A DNA stretch of 64,000 nt, taken from Streptomyces beihaiensis. Lineage in GTDB: Bacteria > Actinomycetota > Actinomycetes > Streptomycetales > Streptomycetaceae. How positions within the stretch are numbered: the stretch's first letter is position 1; the number at the start of each line of letters is the position of its first letter. Under the pieces are notes generated by a model, which made no database searches, had not been told where the DNA came from, and saw only the letters and a list, made by a program, of their open reading frames with translations. Of the stretch, positions 1-7,769 are shown piece by piece. The position numbers were made by a program, and so were the translations under genes. Location: positions 1 to 64,000 of the forward strand of contig NZ_JAPHNL010000035.1 of assembly GCF_026274175.1 (NCBI RefSeq), read 5' to 3'.

Positions 1-544
1 GGCGCCGCCGCGGCGGGGCGGCGTCGTCGGCCACCTCGGCCACGGGCTCCTCGGCCTCCGTCTCGGTCTCCTCGGCGACCGGCTCGGCGGCGGCCGGAGC
101 GGACACCGTGCGCGTGGCACGACGACGCGCACGACGCGGCGCGGCCTCCTCGGTCTCGGCGGTCTCGGCGGTCTCGGCGGTCTCGGCGGTCTCGGCGGTC
201 TCGGCGGTCTCGGCCACAGGCTCCTCGGCCTCCGTCTCGGCCGGCGCGGGCGCACCGGCGGGCGCGGAGGCGCGGCGCGTGGCGCGGCGGCGCGGCCGGG
301 CGGCGGCGGCCGGCTCCGCGGCAGCGGCGGCGGCCGTCTCCTCGACGGGGTCGGACACCGGGTCCACCGGGTCCACGGCTTCGGCGCCCTCGGCACCAGC
401 CGGTATGGCGACAGCGGCCCGGCTCGCCGGTGATCCGGCCGGGCGGGAGGCGGCACGGCGCCGACGGCGCGGCGGCAGGGTGTCGCTGGGGGTGTCGCCC
501 ACGGGAACAGCGGTGGGCGTGTTCGGTTCGATCGGCTCGGGCAT
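1..544 (-). CDS. rne: Ribonuclease E/G family protein, N-terminal part (runs off window)
   Basis: Only the first 181 codons are present; the gene leaves the window at its left edge. The minus-strand frame opens with MPEPIEPNTPTAVPVGDTPS, then an RRRRRAASRPAG stretch and a long Ala/Glu/Thr/Arg-rich low-complexity arm. This is the N-terminal extension I associate with actinobacterial Rne/Rng ribonucleases, endonucleases of the RNA degradosome. The catalytic S1 and RNase E domains lie outside the window. The ATG at 544 has a GGGAG about 10 nt upstream. The position next to the TIGR03936 gene fits the usual Streptomyces order. The family call rests on the disordered arm plus context, so it is good but not certain. 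Confidence 0.7.
   Translation of the reverse strand, partial: MPEPIEPNTPTAVPVGDTPSDTLPPRRRRRAASRPAGSPASRAAVAIPAGAEGAEAVDPVDPVSDPVEETAAAAAAEPAAAARPRRRATRRASAPAGAPAPAETEAEEPVAETAETAETAETAETAETAETEEAAPRRARRRATRTVSAPAAAEPVAEETETEAEEPVAEVADDAAPPRRR
152..214. repeat. Seven perfect copies of a 9-bp unit inside rne
   Basis: The unit GGTCTCGGC occurs seven times without a mismatch and encodes (AET)n in the disordered N-terminal arm of the ribonuclease E homologue. Because the unit is nine bases, copy-number change would keep the frame and only alter arm length. Confidence 0.95.
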
Positions 545-793
545 GCGGGTGGATCTCCCGTCAGGCCCCCGGGCGCCGCGCCTGATCCGTGACCGGTGAC
601 GTCCGCGGCTCGCGCTCGATGTCACGTAGCGCTGGCCGCCGGTCCGGGGCGCGGGCGCCGCACGGGGGCTCTCTGTCTGTTCTCGCCGGTTCCGGTACGC
701 GATGTACGTACGGCCTGGCGAAAGTCCTTGGGTGGGTGCGCTGCCCGACCCAGGTGGCTCCCGAGTACGAGGGCGGCGCTACGACGACCGTCC

Positions 794-1606
794 TTACGCG
801 GAACCTTCCACGGCGGGCACCGCCGCGGCGGCAGAGTCCCGGGCCTCCGTTTGTGGGGCGGCCCGGGCAGCCTCGCGGTCGGGCGCGAGCGGGTCGGTCA
901 CCGTGCCGGTCTCTTCATCGAACAGCCCCTGCGCCAGCCTGGTCACCGCTGCGGGGACCGGCGGCGCCAGGTCGGCCACGGCGCTGAGACCGGACAGGAC
1001 GTCGTCGGGTCGAACGGCGGGCGTCACGTGCCGAACAACCAGGCGCAGTATCGCACAGGCCCCGTCACCGGGCCTATCAGCCGCGGCGTCCGCCGTGGTC
1101 ATGGGTTCCGTGGCGGCCACGGCCTCAAGACCGGCGACGGCCGCGCGGGCGTCGAACGTACGCATGCCGTTCTTCGTCCTGCGCTGGACCTCGACGGTCT
1201 CGGCCGCGCGGAACGCGTCGGCGGCCCGCGCGGCCTCGGCCACGTCCACCCCGTCGAGCCGCAGCTCCCACACGGAGGCGGTGAGCCGCTCGGCGAGGGC
1301 CGGGGTGCGGGCCTCGACGGCATCGACGATATCGAGGCCCGCAGGCAGCGACGTGTCGAGCAGTTCCCTCAGTTTCCGCGGGTCGCGCGGCGCGGTGAGC
1401 GCGATCTCCAGGTACTCGGCCTCACTGCCCGTGCCGGTGGGTGCGGCATTGGCGTACGACACCTTGGGGTGCGGGGTGAACCCCGCCGAGTACGCCATGG
1501 GCACCTCGGCACGGCGCAGCGCACGCTCGAAGGCGCGCTGGAAGTCACGGTGGCTGGTGAACCGGAGGCGGCCGCGCTTGGTGTAGCGCAGTCGGATGCG
1601 CTGCAC
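794..1606 (-). CDS. TIGR03936 radical SAM-associated protein (DUF2344)
   Basis: A 270-residue protein starting (GTG) with MQRIRLRYTKRGRLRFTSHR and containing FTPHPKVSYANAAPTG, the conserved opening of TIGR03936/DUF2344. It has no radical-SAM CxxxCxxC motif itself. In many bacteria this module is fused to, or directly adjacent to, the B12-binding radical SAM protein TIGR03960; here that partner is at 2916-4874. The biochemical role of the pair is not established to my knowledge. It is the gene immediately upstream of rne on the same strand (249-nt gap). The family call is secure. Confidence 0.88.
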   Translation of the reverse strand: MQRIRLRYTKRGRLRFTSHRDFQRAFERALRRAEVPMAYSAGFTPHPKVSYANAAPTGTGSEAEYLEIALTAPRDPRKLRELLDTSLPAGLDIVDAVEARTPALAERLTASVWELRLDGVDVAEAARAADAFRAAETVEVQRRTKNGMRTFDARAAVAGLEAVAATEPMTTADAAADRPGDGACAILRLVVRHVTPAVRPDDVLSGLSAVADLAPPVPAAVTRLAQGLFDEETGTVTDPLAPDREAARAAPQTEARDSAAAAVPAVEGSA

Positions 1607-1816
1607 CGCAGGTGCGGGCGGCGGGCCTACGGGCTGTCGCTTGCCCAGTGTTCTGGTCCTTCGTGAGAGCGGTCGTACTGCTTCCTAGAGTACGTCCCGG
1701 CGCGCCGCGCGGTTCCCGGCGGCCTCACGGCCCGGTCCTCCCCCGGTCTGCCGCGGATGCCCTCTCACCCCGTATGTTCATGGGAAAGCAAAGCCGATCA
1801 AGGGGGAGGAGCACAC

Positions 1817-2401
1817 ATGATCACGCTCACGAAGGAAGACGGCCCGGCGGACCTCGACGGGGTGACACACATGTGCATCGGGGTCTCCTGGGACCCCACC
1901 GCGGGCAGCAGCGGCGGCGTGCTCGGCGCGCTGCGCCGCAAGCAGGGCACGGATCTGGACCTCATCGCCATCGCCATGCAGAACGGCGACCCGGTCCGTC
2001 TCGCGGGTCTCGACTCGCTGGACCCGATGGGCAACGGCTCCCTGGTGCACAGCGGCGACAACCAGACCGGCAAGGGCGACGGCGACGACGAGACGGTGAC
2101 GGTGGAGTTCGCGCGCATCCCGCAGAACATCACGGAGATCGTGTTCGTGGCGGCCGCCTACAAGAGGGGGAGCTCCTTCCAGAAGGCCCGCAACATCAGC
2201 TTCAAGGTGTACGACGCGACGGGCGGCAGCAGCCAGCAGGTCGCCGACATCTGGCCCTCCCTGATGACGGCGGACAACGGCTGCGCGGTCGCCAAGGCGG
2301 TCCGCCGCGGGGGCGACTGGAAGCTTCAGGTCATCAACGAGACCGGGAAGATCAAGCAGGGTGACGAGCGGGCCCTGATGAGGTTCGCGGCGAGCAAGTA
2401 G
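1817..2401 (+). CDS. TerD family protein (tellurium-resistance/stress, Ca-binding type)
   Basis: A 194-residue TerD-like protein. It begins MITLTKEDGPADLDGVTHMC and carries the family signatures GVSWDPT near residue 20, DLDLIAIAM, LVHSGDNQTG and an acidic KGDGDDETV loop that in TerD proteins binds calcium. The ATG at 1817 is chosen because AGGGGGAGGA sits just upstream; a longer frame from 1757 lacks a site and only adds a non-conserved tail. TerD proteins are cytoplasmic and linked to tellurite or stress phenotypes; Streptomyces usually has many paralogues. It stands on the opposite strand to the flanking radical-SAM genes. Confidence 0.9.
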   Translation: MITLTKEDGPADLDGVTHMCIGVSWDPTAGSSGGVLGALRRKQGTDLDLIAIAMQNGDPVRLAGLDSLDPMGNGSLVHSGDNQTGKGDGDDETVTVEFARIPQNITEIVFVAAAYKRGSSFQKARNISFKVYDATGGSSQQVADIWPSLMTADNGCAVAKAVRRGGDWKLQVINETGKIKQGDERALMRFAASK

Positions 2402-2483
2402 CGCCCGGGACGGGTGAGCGAGGACTGCGCGGACTCGCGGACACGGCACGGGAACGGAACGAGGAAACGATGAGGAGTCTCAC

Positions 2484-2858
2484 ATGATCCGCAAGCTGCA
2501 GGCGATCGCGTTCGACTGTCCGGACCCGGTACGACTCGCGGAGTTCTACGCGGAGTTGCTCGGCGGGCGCGTGGTGAAGGACGAGGGCGACCTGGACTGG
2601 GTGGAGGTGCACGGGTTCGACGGCACCCCGCTCGCCTTCCAGCGTGCCGAGGGCTACCGCCCCCCGCGCTGGCCGGACCAGGAGGGGCCCCAGCAGGCGC
2701 ACCTGGACTTCGACGTCGACGACATCGAGGCGGACGAGAAGCGCGTCCTTGAGCTCGGCGCGACCGTCCTTGAGCGCACCGACCAGTTGCGCGAGGACGC
2801 GAACTGGCGCGTCTACGCGGACCCGGCGGGCCACCCGTTCTGCCTCTGCCTGCACTGA
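2484..2858 (+). CDS. VOC (glyoxalase/bleomycin-resistance fold) protein
   Basis: A 124-residue single-module VOC protein. It opens IRKLQAIAFDCPDPVRLAEF, has HLDFDVDDIEADEKRVLELGA in the middle and ends DPAGHPFCLCLH, the pattern of a glyoxalase_6-like subgroup. Substrate is unknown. The ATG at 2484 follows GAGGAG by 6 nt. It is 82 nt downstream of the terD-like gene on the same strand and may be co-transcribed. A strong hairpin follows it. Confidence 0.85.
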   Translation: MIRKLQAIAFDCPDPVRLAEFYAELLGGRVVKDEGDLDWVEVHGFDGTPLAFQRAEGYRPPRWPDQEGPQQAHLDFDVDDIEADEKRVLELGATVLERTDQLREDANWRVYADPAGHPFCLCLH

Positions 2859-2865
2859 GCGCGCC

Positions 2866-2897
2866 CATCGGCCGGCCGGTCAACCGGTCGGCCGATG
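2866..2897. terminator. Bidirectional hairpin between convergent VOC and radical-SAM genes
   Basis: Fifteen-base arms (CATCGGCCGGCCGGT and ACCGGTCGGCCGATG) separated by only CA, with one mismatched pair. It lies between two convergent stop codons, so it probably terminates both; there is no U-tract. Confidence 0.7.
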
Positions 2898-2915
2898 GTC
2901 GTGCGGCGCGGCGGG

Positions 2916-4874
2916 CTACTTGTCGACGACCGTCAGCGGCAGCAGCTTCTTGCCCGTCGGGCCGATCTGGATGGTCGTGTCCATGGCCGGGCAGACGCCG
3001 CAGTCGAAGCACGGGGTCCAGCGGCAGTCCTCGACCTCGGTCTCGTCGAGCGAGTCCTGCCAGTCCTCCCAGAGCCAGTCCTTGTCGAGGCCCGAGTCCA
3101 GGTGGTCCCAGGGCAGGACCTCCTCGTAGGTGCGCTCGCGCGTGGTGTACCAGTCGACGTCCACGCCGTACTTGGCGAGCGCCTTGTCGGCGCAGGCCAT
3201 CCAGCGGTCGTACGAGAAGTACTCGCGCCAGCCGTCGAAGCGGCCGCCGTCCTCGTAGACGGCGCGGATGACGTCGCCGATGCGGCGGTCGCCGCGGGAG
3301 AGCAGGCCCTCGACGATGCCGGGCTTGCCGTCGTGGTAGCGGAAGCCGATGGAGCGGCCGTACTTCTTGTCGCCGCGGATCTTGTCGCGGAGCTTCTCCA
3401 GGCGGGCGTCCGTCTCCTCGGCCGAGAGCTGCGGGGCCCACTGGAAGGGGGTGTGCGGCTTGGGGACGAAGCCGCCGATGGAGACCGTGCAGCGGATGTC
3501 GTTGGAGCCGGAGACCTCGCGACCCTTCTGGATCACGTTCATCGCCATGTCGGCGATCTGCAGGACGTCGTCGTCGGTCTCGGTCGGCAGGCCGCACATG
3601 AAGTACAGCTTCACCTGGCGCCAGCCGTTGCCGTACGCCGTCGCGACCGTGCGGATCAGGTCCTCTTCGCTGACCATCTTGTTGATGACCTTGCGCATGC
3701 GCTCGCTGCCGCCCTCGGGGGCGAAGGTGAGGCCCGAGCGGCGGCCGTTGCGGGTCAGTTCGTTGGCCAGGTCGACGTTGAAGGCGTCCACGCGGGTGGA
3801 GGGGAGGGACAGGCCGATCTTGTCCTCCTCGTAGCGGTCCGCGAGGCCCTTGGCGATGTCGCCGATCTCGGAGTGGTCCGCCGAGGAGAGCGAGAGGAGG
3901 CCCACCTCCTCGAAGCCGGTCGCCTTCAGGCCCTTGTCGACCATCTCGCCGATGCCGGTGATCGAGCGTTCGCGCACCGGGCGGGTGATCATGCCCGCCT
4001 GGCAGAAGCGGCAGCCGCGCGTGCAGCCGCGGAAGATCTCCACCGACATCCGCTCGTGGACCGTCTCCGCGAGCGGGACCAGCGGCTGCTTCGGGTACGG
4101 CCACTCGTCCAGGTCCATGACCGTGTGCTTGGACACGCGCCACGGCACGCCGCTCCTGTTCGGCACGACGCGGCCGATGCGGCCGTCGGGCAGGTACTCG
4201 ACGTCGTAGAAGGCCGGGACGTAGACGCTGCCGGTCCTCGCGAGGCGGAAGAGGACCTCCTCGCGGCCGCCGGGCCGGCCCTCGGCCTTCCACGCGCGGA
4301 TGATCTCGGTCATGTCGAGCACGGCCTGTTCGCCGTCGCCGATGATCGCCGCGTCGATGAAGTCGGCGATGGGCTCCGGGTTGAACGCGGCGTGGCCGCC
4401 CGCGAGGACGATCGGGTCGTCGACGGTCCGGTTCCTCGACTCCAGCGGGATGCCGGCCAGGTCGAGCGCGGTCAGCATGTTCGTGTAGCCCAGCTCGGTG
4501 GAGAAGCTGAGGCCGAAGACGTCGAACGCCTTCACCGGGCGGTGGCTGTCGACCGTGAACTGCGGGACCTTGTGCTCGCGCATCAGCGCTTCGAGGTCGG
4601 GCCACACGCTGTACGTGCGCTCGGCGAGGACTCCCTCGCGCTCGTTGAGGACCTCGTAGAGGATCATGACGCCCTGGTTGGGCAGACCGACCTCGTACGC
4701 GTCCGGGTACATGAGCGCCCAGCGGACGTCGCAGGACTCCCAGTCCTTGACCGTGGAGTTGAGCTCTCCGCCGACGTACTGGATCGGCTTCTGCACATGC
4801 GGGAGCAGCGCTTCGAGCCGCGGGAACACGGACTCGACGGCATCGGGCGCCGCGGCGGCGGCTTCGGCAGGCAT
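2916..4874 (-). CDS. TIGR03960 B12-binding radical SAM protein
   Basis: About 652 residues from the ATG at 4874 (GAAGG upstream). The N-terminal half has a B12-binding-like region with DVFGLSFSTELGYTNMLTAL and the GGHAAFNPEP loop. The radical SAM core carries the 4Fe-4S motif in IFRGCTRGCRFCQAG (CxxxCxxC). The C-terminus ends with a further cysteine cluster, CFDCGVCPAMD. These are hallmarks of TIGR03960, which co-occurs with TIGR03936 (794-1606). Function is unproven; a cobalamin-dependent radical reaction is inferred from the domains only. A longer frame from 4913 adds 13 residues without a better ribosome site. Confidence 0.92.
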   Translation of the reverse strand: MPAEAAAAAPDAVESVFPRLEALLPHVQKPIQYVGGELNSTVKDWESCDVRWALMYPDAYEVGLPNQGVMILYEVLNEREGVLAERTYSVWPDLEALMREHKVPQFTVDSHRPVKAFDVFGLSFSTELGYTNMLTALDLAGIPLESRNRTVDDPIVLAGGHAAFNPEPIADFIDAAIIGDGEQAVLDMTEIIRAWKAEGRPGGREEVLFRLARTGSVYVPAFYDVEYLPDGRIGRVVPNRSGVPWRVSKHTVMDLDEWPYPKQPLVPLAETVHERMSVEIFRGCTRGCRFCQAGMITRPVRERSITGIGEMVDKGLKATGFEEVGLLSLSSADHSEIGDIAKGLADRYEEDKIGLSLPSTRVDAFNVDLANELTRNGRRSGLTFAPEGGSERMRKVINKMVSEEDLIRTVATAYGNGWRQVKLYFMCGLPTETDDDVLQIADMAMNVIQKGREVSGSNDIRCTVSIGGFVPKPHTPFQWAPQLSAEETDARLEKLRDKIRGDKKYGRSIGFRYHDGKPGIVEGLLSRGDRRIGDVIRAVYEDGGRFDGWREYFSYDRWMACADKALAKYGVDVDWYTTRERTYEEVLPWDHLDSGLDKDWLWEDWQDSLDETEVEDCRWTPCFDCGVCPAMDTTIQIGPTGKKLLPLTVVDK

Positions 4875-4973
4875 AACCGTGGACCTTCGTGAGCTGACAG
4901 GGGTGACCCTCAAGCCTAACCCGCCGTTCGGCCCCGGCCGACCGGACGGGACCTCGGCCTCTGTGCCGAGCGT

Positions 4974-6506
4974 CTACGCGGACAGCCGTGCTCGCGCCGC
5001 ACGGTCCCACACCTTCGGCAGCCGCCGCTCGTCGTCCGCCGCGGCCGCCCGTTCCTCGCCGTACAGCAGGCCCCACGTGAACGCGGACTCGCCCGCCGCG
5101 TGGGCCTGGCCCGCGAGGTCGCGCAGGGCCGCGCGGGAGACCACGGAGTCCTGGTGGTCACCGAGGAGCGACTGGACGTCCTTCATCCGGCGGACGAATC
5201 GTTTCGCCGGTTTCCCGAGCGCGGGGATCGCCGTCTCTCCCGCGTACCGGGCGCGCTTGGCCGCCTTGCGGGCCTCGTGCAGCGCGAGGTCGCGGTCGTG
5301 GCCGGGCGGCAGCGACAGGGCGTGCTCGACCCGCTCGGCGAGGCGGGCGTGGTCCTTCAGCGCCGCCTTGGTGAGGGCTCCCGCGGCGGGGCGGCGGGCG
5401 GCCTTGCCGCGCAGCGGCGGGTCGGCGAGGAGCGCGTCCAGGCCGTCCAGAAGGGCCAGGTAGCGCGTGCCGTCGAGCACGGCGACGAGGTGGCCGCGCG
5501 AACCGCGGCGCCGGGCCGCCTCCCAGGTGCGCAGGCGTCCGCGCACGGGGCCGACGAGCAAGGGGCGGGGCAGCGCGTCGATGCGGCCGGTGATGCGCTC
5601 GGTGAGCACCTCACGGTCCCGGTCGACGCCCAGCTCCGCCGCGAGCCACTTCAGCTCGTCGCCGAGCGGCCCGGTGACGGCCGGGTCGAGGATCTTGCGG
5701 TACGTGCGGAACGCGCTGCGCGTCCGCCGGGTGGCCACGCGCATCTGGTGCACGGCGTCCGGCAGGTCGCGACGGACGGCCGGGTCGAGGGCGACCAGGG
5801 CGTCCCGCTGGGCGCGCAGCCGGGCCAGGACGTGGGCGGCGGCGGTGCCGGGCTCCGCCGGGGAGGCTGACGTGTCCGTGCCGGTCGTACGGGCCCCGGT
5901 CCGCTCCAGCGCACGCGCGAGTTTCGAGGCCGCGTCGGACGGCTCGGCGCCCGCCCCGCACAGCCGCTCGCCGACCTTGTCGAGCAGCGCCGGGTCGCCG
6001 CCGTCGGCCAGTTCGACCTCGACCTCGGTCCATGCGGCGGCGCGCTTCCCGTCGGCGCGCTCGGCGCGGACGGTGTCGACGCACACCTCGGCGAGCGGCG
6101 CCCCGTCCGGGCCGAGCAGGCGGTGGAGGTCGCGCGAGGAGCGCAGGCGGACGACCGGGACGAGGTCGGCGGCGCGCACCCGGGAGCGTACGAGTCCGGC
6201 GAGGGCGCGCGGCACGTCGGGGGCCGGCGGCTGACGCACCTCGTCCCTCGCGTCGCGGACCGTGGCGACGGGCAGCTTGAGGTGCCAGCCCTCGTCGGCG
6301 CCTCCGGTGCGGCGGCGCAGGGTGATGCGGTCGGCGGCGAGGCGGTGGTCGGGGGTGTCGTAGTAGACGGCGTCGAGTTCGGTCACACCCTGGTCGTCGA
6401 CGTCGGCGACGCCGGGGACGCGGCGCAGGTCCGGCAGGTGGAAGGGACTGCCGGGGACGTCGTACTTCCGCTCGATCTCGCGCTGCACCTGTGTCGTGGC
6501 CGCCAT
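4974..6506 (-). CDS. CYTH and CHAD domain-containing protein
   Basis: A 510-residue protein. The N-terminal CYTH domain shows the metal-binding EIERK motif at about residues 10-14 and alternating charged strands (DAVYYDTPDHRLA, ITLRRRTGG). The C-terminal CHAD half is helical and histidine/arginine rich (VHQMRVATRRTRSAFRTYR; HEARKAAKRARYAGE). CYTH enzymes act on triphosphorylated substrates and CHAD domains bind polyphosphate, so a polyphosphate-linked role is likely but untested. The start is ATG at 6506. It lies 57 nt beyond rodA on the same strand, at the end of the mre-rod cluster. Confidence 0.92.
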   Translation of the reverse strand: MAATTQVQREIERKYDVPGSPFHLPDLRRVPGVADVDDQGVTELDAVYYDTPDHRLAADRITLRRRTGGADEGWHLKLPVATVRDARDEVRQPPAPDVPRALAGLVRSRVRAADLVPVVRLRSSRDLHRLLGPDGAPLAEVCVDTVRAERADGKRAAAWTEVEVELADGGDPALLDKVGERLCGAGAEPSDAASKLARALERTGARTTGTDTSASPAEPGTAAAHVLARLRAQRDALVALDPAVRRDLPDAVHQMRVATRRTRSAFRTYRKILDPAVTGPLGDELKWLAAELGVDRDREVLTERITGRIDALPRPLLVGPVRGRLRTWEAARRRGSRGHLVAVLDGTRYLALLDGLDALLADPPLRGKAARRPAAGALTKAALKDHARLAERVEHALSLPPGHDRDLALHEARKAAKRARYAGETAIPALGKPAKRFVRRMKDVQSLLGDHQDSVVSRAALRDLAGQAHAAGESAFTWGLLYGEERAAAADDERRLPKVWDRAARARLSA

Positions 6507-6563
6507 GAATCGAATCTAGTCGGCGAGCGTCCGCCCCGGTAGAGGGCCGGTCGCGGCGTCCCG

Positions 6564-7763
6564 CTACGCCGACACCGGGCGTTGCACCTTGATCGACTGG
6601 AGCAGCCCTATGGCGATCCACTCGGCGAACATCGAGGAGCCGCCGTAGGAGACGAACGGCAGCGGAAGGCCGGTGACCGGCATGATGCCGAGCGTCATGC
6701 CGATGTTCTCGAACGCCTGGAAGGAGAACCAGGCGATGATCCCGGCGGCGACGATCGTCCCGTACAGCTCGGAGGTCTCGCGGGCGATCTTGCAGGCTCG
6801 CCAGAGCACGACGCCGAGCAGCAGGATGATGGCGCCCGCGCCCACGAAGCCCAGTTCCTCACCGGCGACGGTGAAGACGAAGTCGGTCTGCTGTTCCGGT
6901 ACGAACTGGCCCGTGGTCTGCGAGCCGTGGAACAGGCCGGCGCCGGTGAGTCCGCCGGAGCCGATGGCGATGCGGGCCTGGGTGGTGTTGTAGCCGACGC
7001 CGGACGGGTCGAGCGCCGGGTTGGCGAACGCCGCGAACCGCGCGATCTGGTACTGGTCGAGCATGCCGAGCTTCCACACCGCCACCGCTCCCGCCGCACC
7101 GGCCGCGATGAGTCCGAGGATCCACCGGTTGGAGGCGCCGGAGGCGAGCAGGGCGCCGAGCACCAGCATCACCATGACCATCACGGAGCCGAGGTCCGGC
7201 ATGAGCAGGGTGATCGCCATCGGCACCGCGGCGAGGCCGAGCGCCTGGAGCACCGTGCGGTGGTCGGGGTGTTCGCTGTCGCCCGCGTCGACGCGGGCGG
7301 CGAGCAGCATCGCCATGCCGAGGATGATGGTGATCTTGACGAACTCGGAGGGCTGGACGGAGAAGCCGCCGCCGATGATGATCCAGGAGTGCGCTCCGTT
7401 GACGGTGGCGCCCAGCGGGGTGAGCACGACCAGGATGAGGAAGACGGAGAGGCCGTAGAGGATCGGTACGGCCGTGCGCAGGGTGCGGTGACCGAGCCAG
7501 ATCGTGGCGATCATCAGGCCGATCCCGATGCCGGCGTTGAGCAGATGCCGGAACAGGAAGTAGTACTGGTCGCCGTGGTTGATCTCGTTGCGGTTGCGGG
7601 TCGCGGAGAAGACCAGGGCCGCGCCGATCAGCGTCAGCGCGAGCGACGCCAGGAGCATCGGCCAGTCGAGCCTGCGCGCCGTCGAGTCGCGGGCCATGAG
7701 CCGCGTCATGGTGGAGCGCTGCGGCCCGTAACCGGAGACGGAGAAGCCGTTGGTGCCTGCCAC
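6564..7763 (-). CDS. rodA: RodA-type SEDS peptidoglycan polymerase
   Basis: A 399-residue polytopic membrane protein of the FtsW/RodA/SpoVE family. Visible signatures are VQPSEFVKI, EELGFVGA and the C-terminal GLPLPFVSYGGSSM. SEDS proteins polymerise glycan strands together with a class B PBP. The partner mrdA ends 6 nt upstream, so the two are translated from one transcript with mreBCD. In Streptomyces this operon acts mainly in spore-wall synthesis. Start is GTG at 7763, with AAGGA about 11 nt upstream. Confidence 0.95.
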   Translation of the reverse strand: MAGTNGFSVSGYGPQRSTMTRLMARDSTARRLDWPMLLASLALTLIGAALVFSATRNRNEINHGDQYYFLFRHLLNAGIGIGLMIATIWLGHRTLRTAVPILYGLSVFLILVVLTPLGATVNGAHSWIIIGGGFSVQPSEFVKITIILGMAMLLAARVDAGDSEHPDHRTVLQALGLAAVPMAITLLMPDLGSVMVMVMLVLGALLASGASNRWILGLIAAGAAGAVAVWKLGMLDQYQIARFAAFANPALDPSGVGYNTTQARIAIGSGGLTGAGLFHGSQTTGQFVPEQQTDFVFTVAGEELGFVGAGAIILLLGVVLWRACKIARETSELYGTIVAAGIIAWFSFQAFENIGMTLGIMPVTGLPLPFVSYGGSSMFAEWIAIGLLQSIKVQRPVSA

Positions 7764-7769
7764 GGCGGG

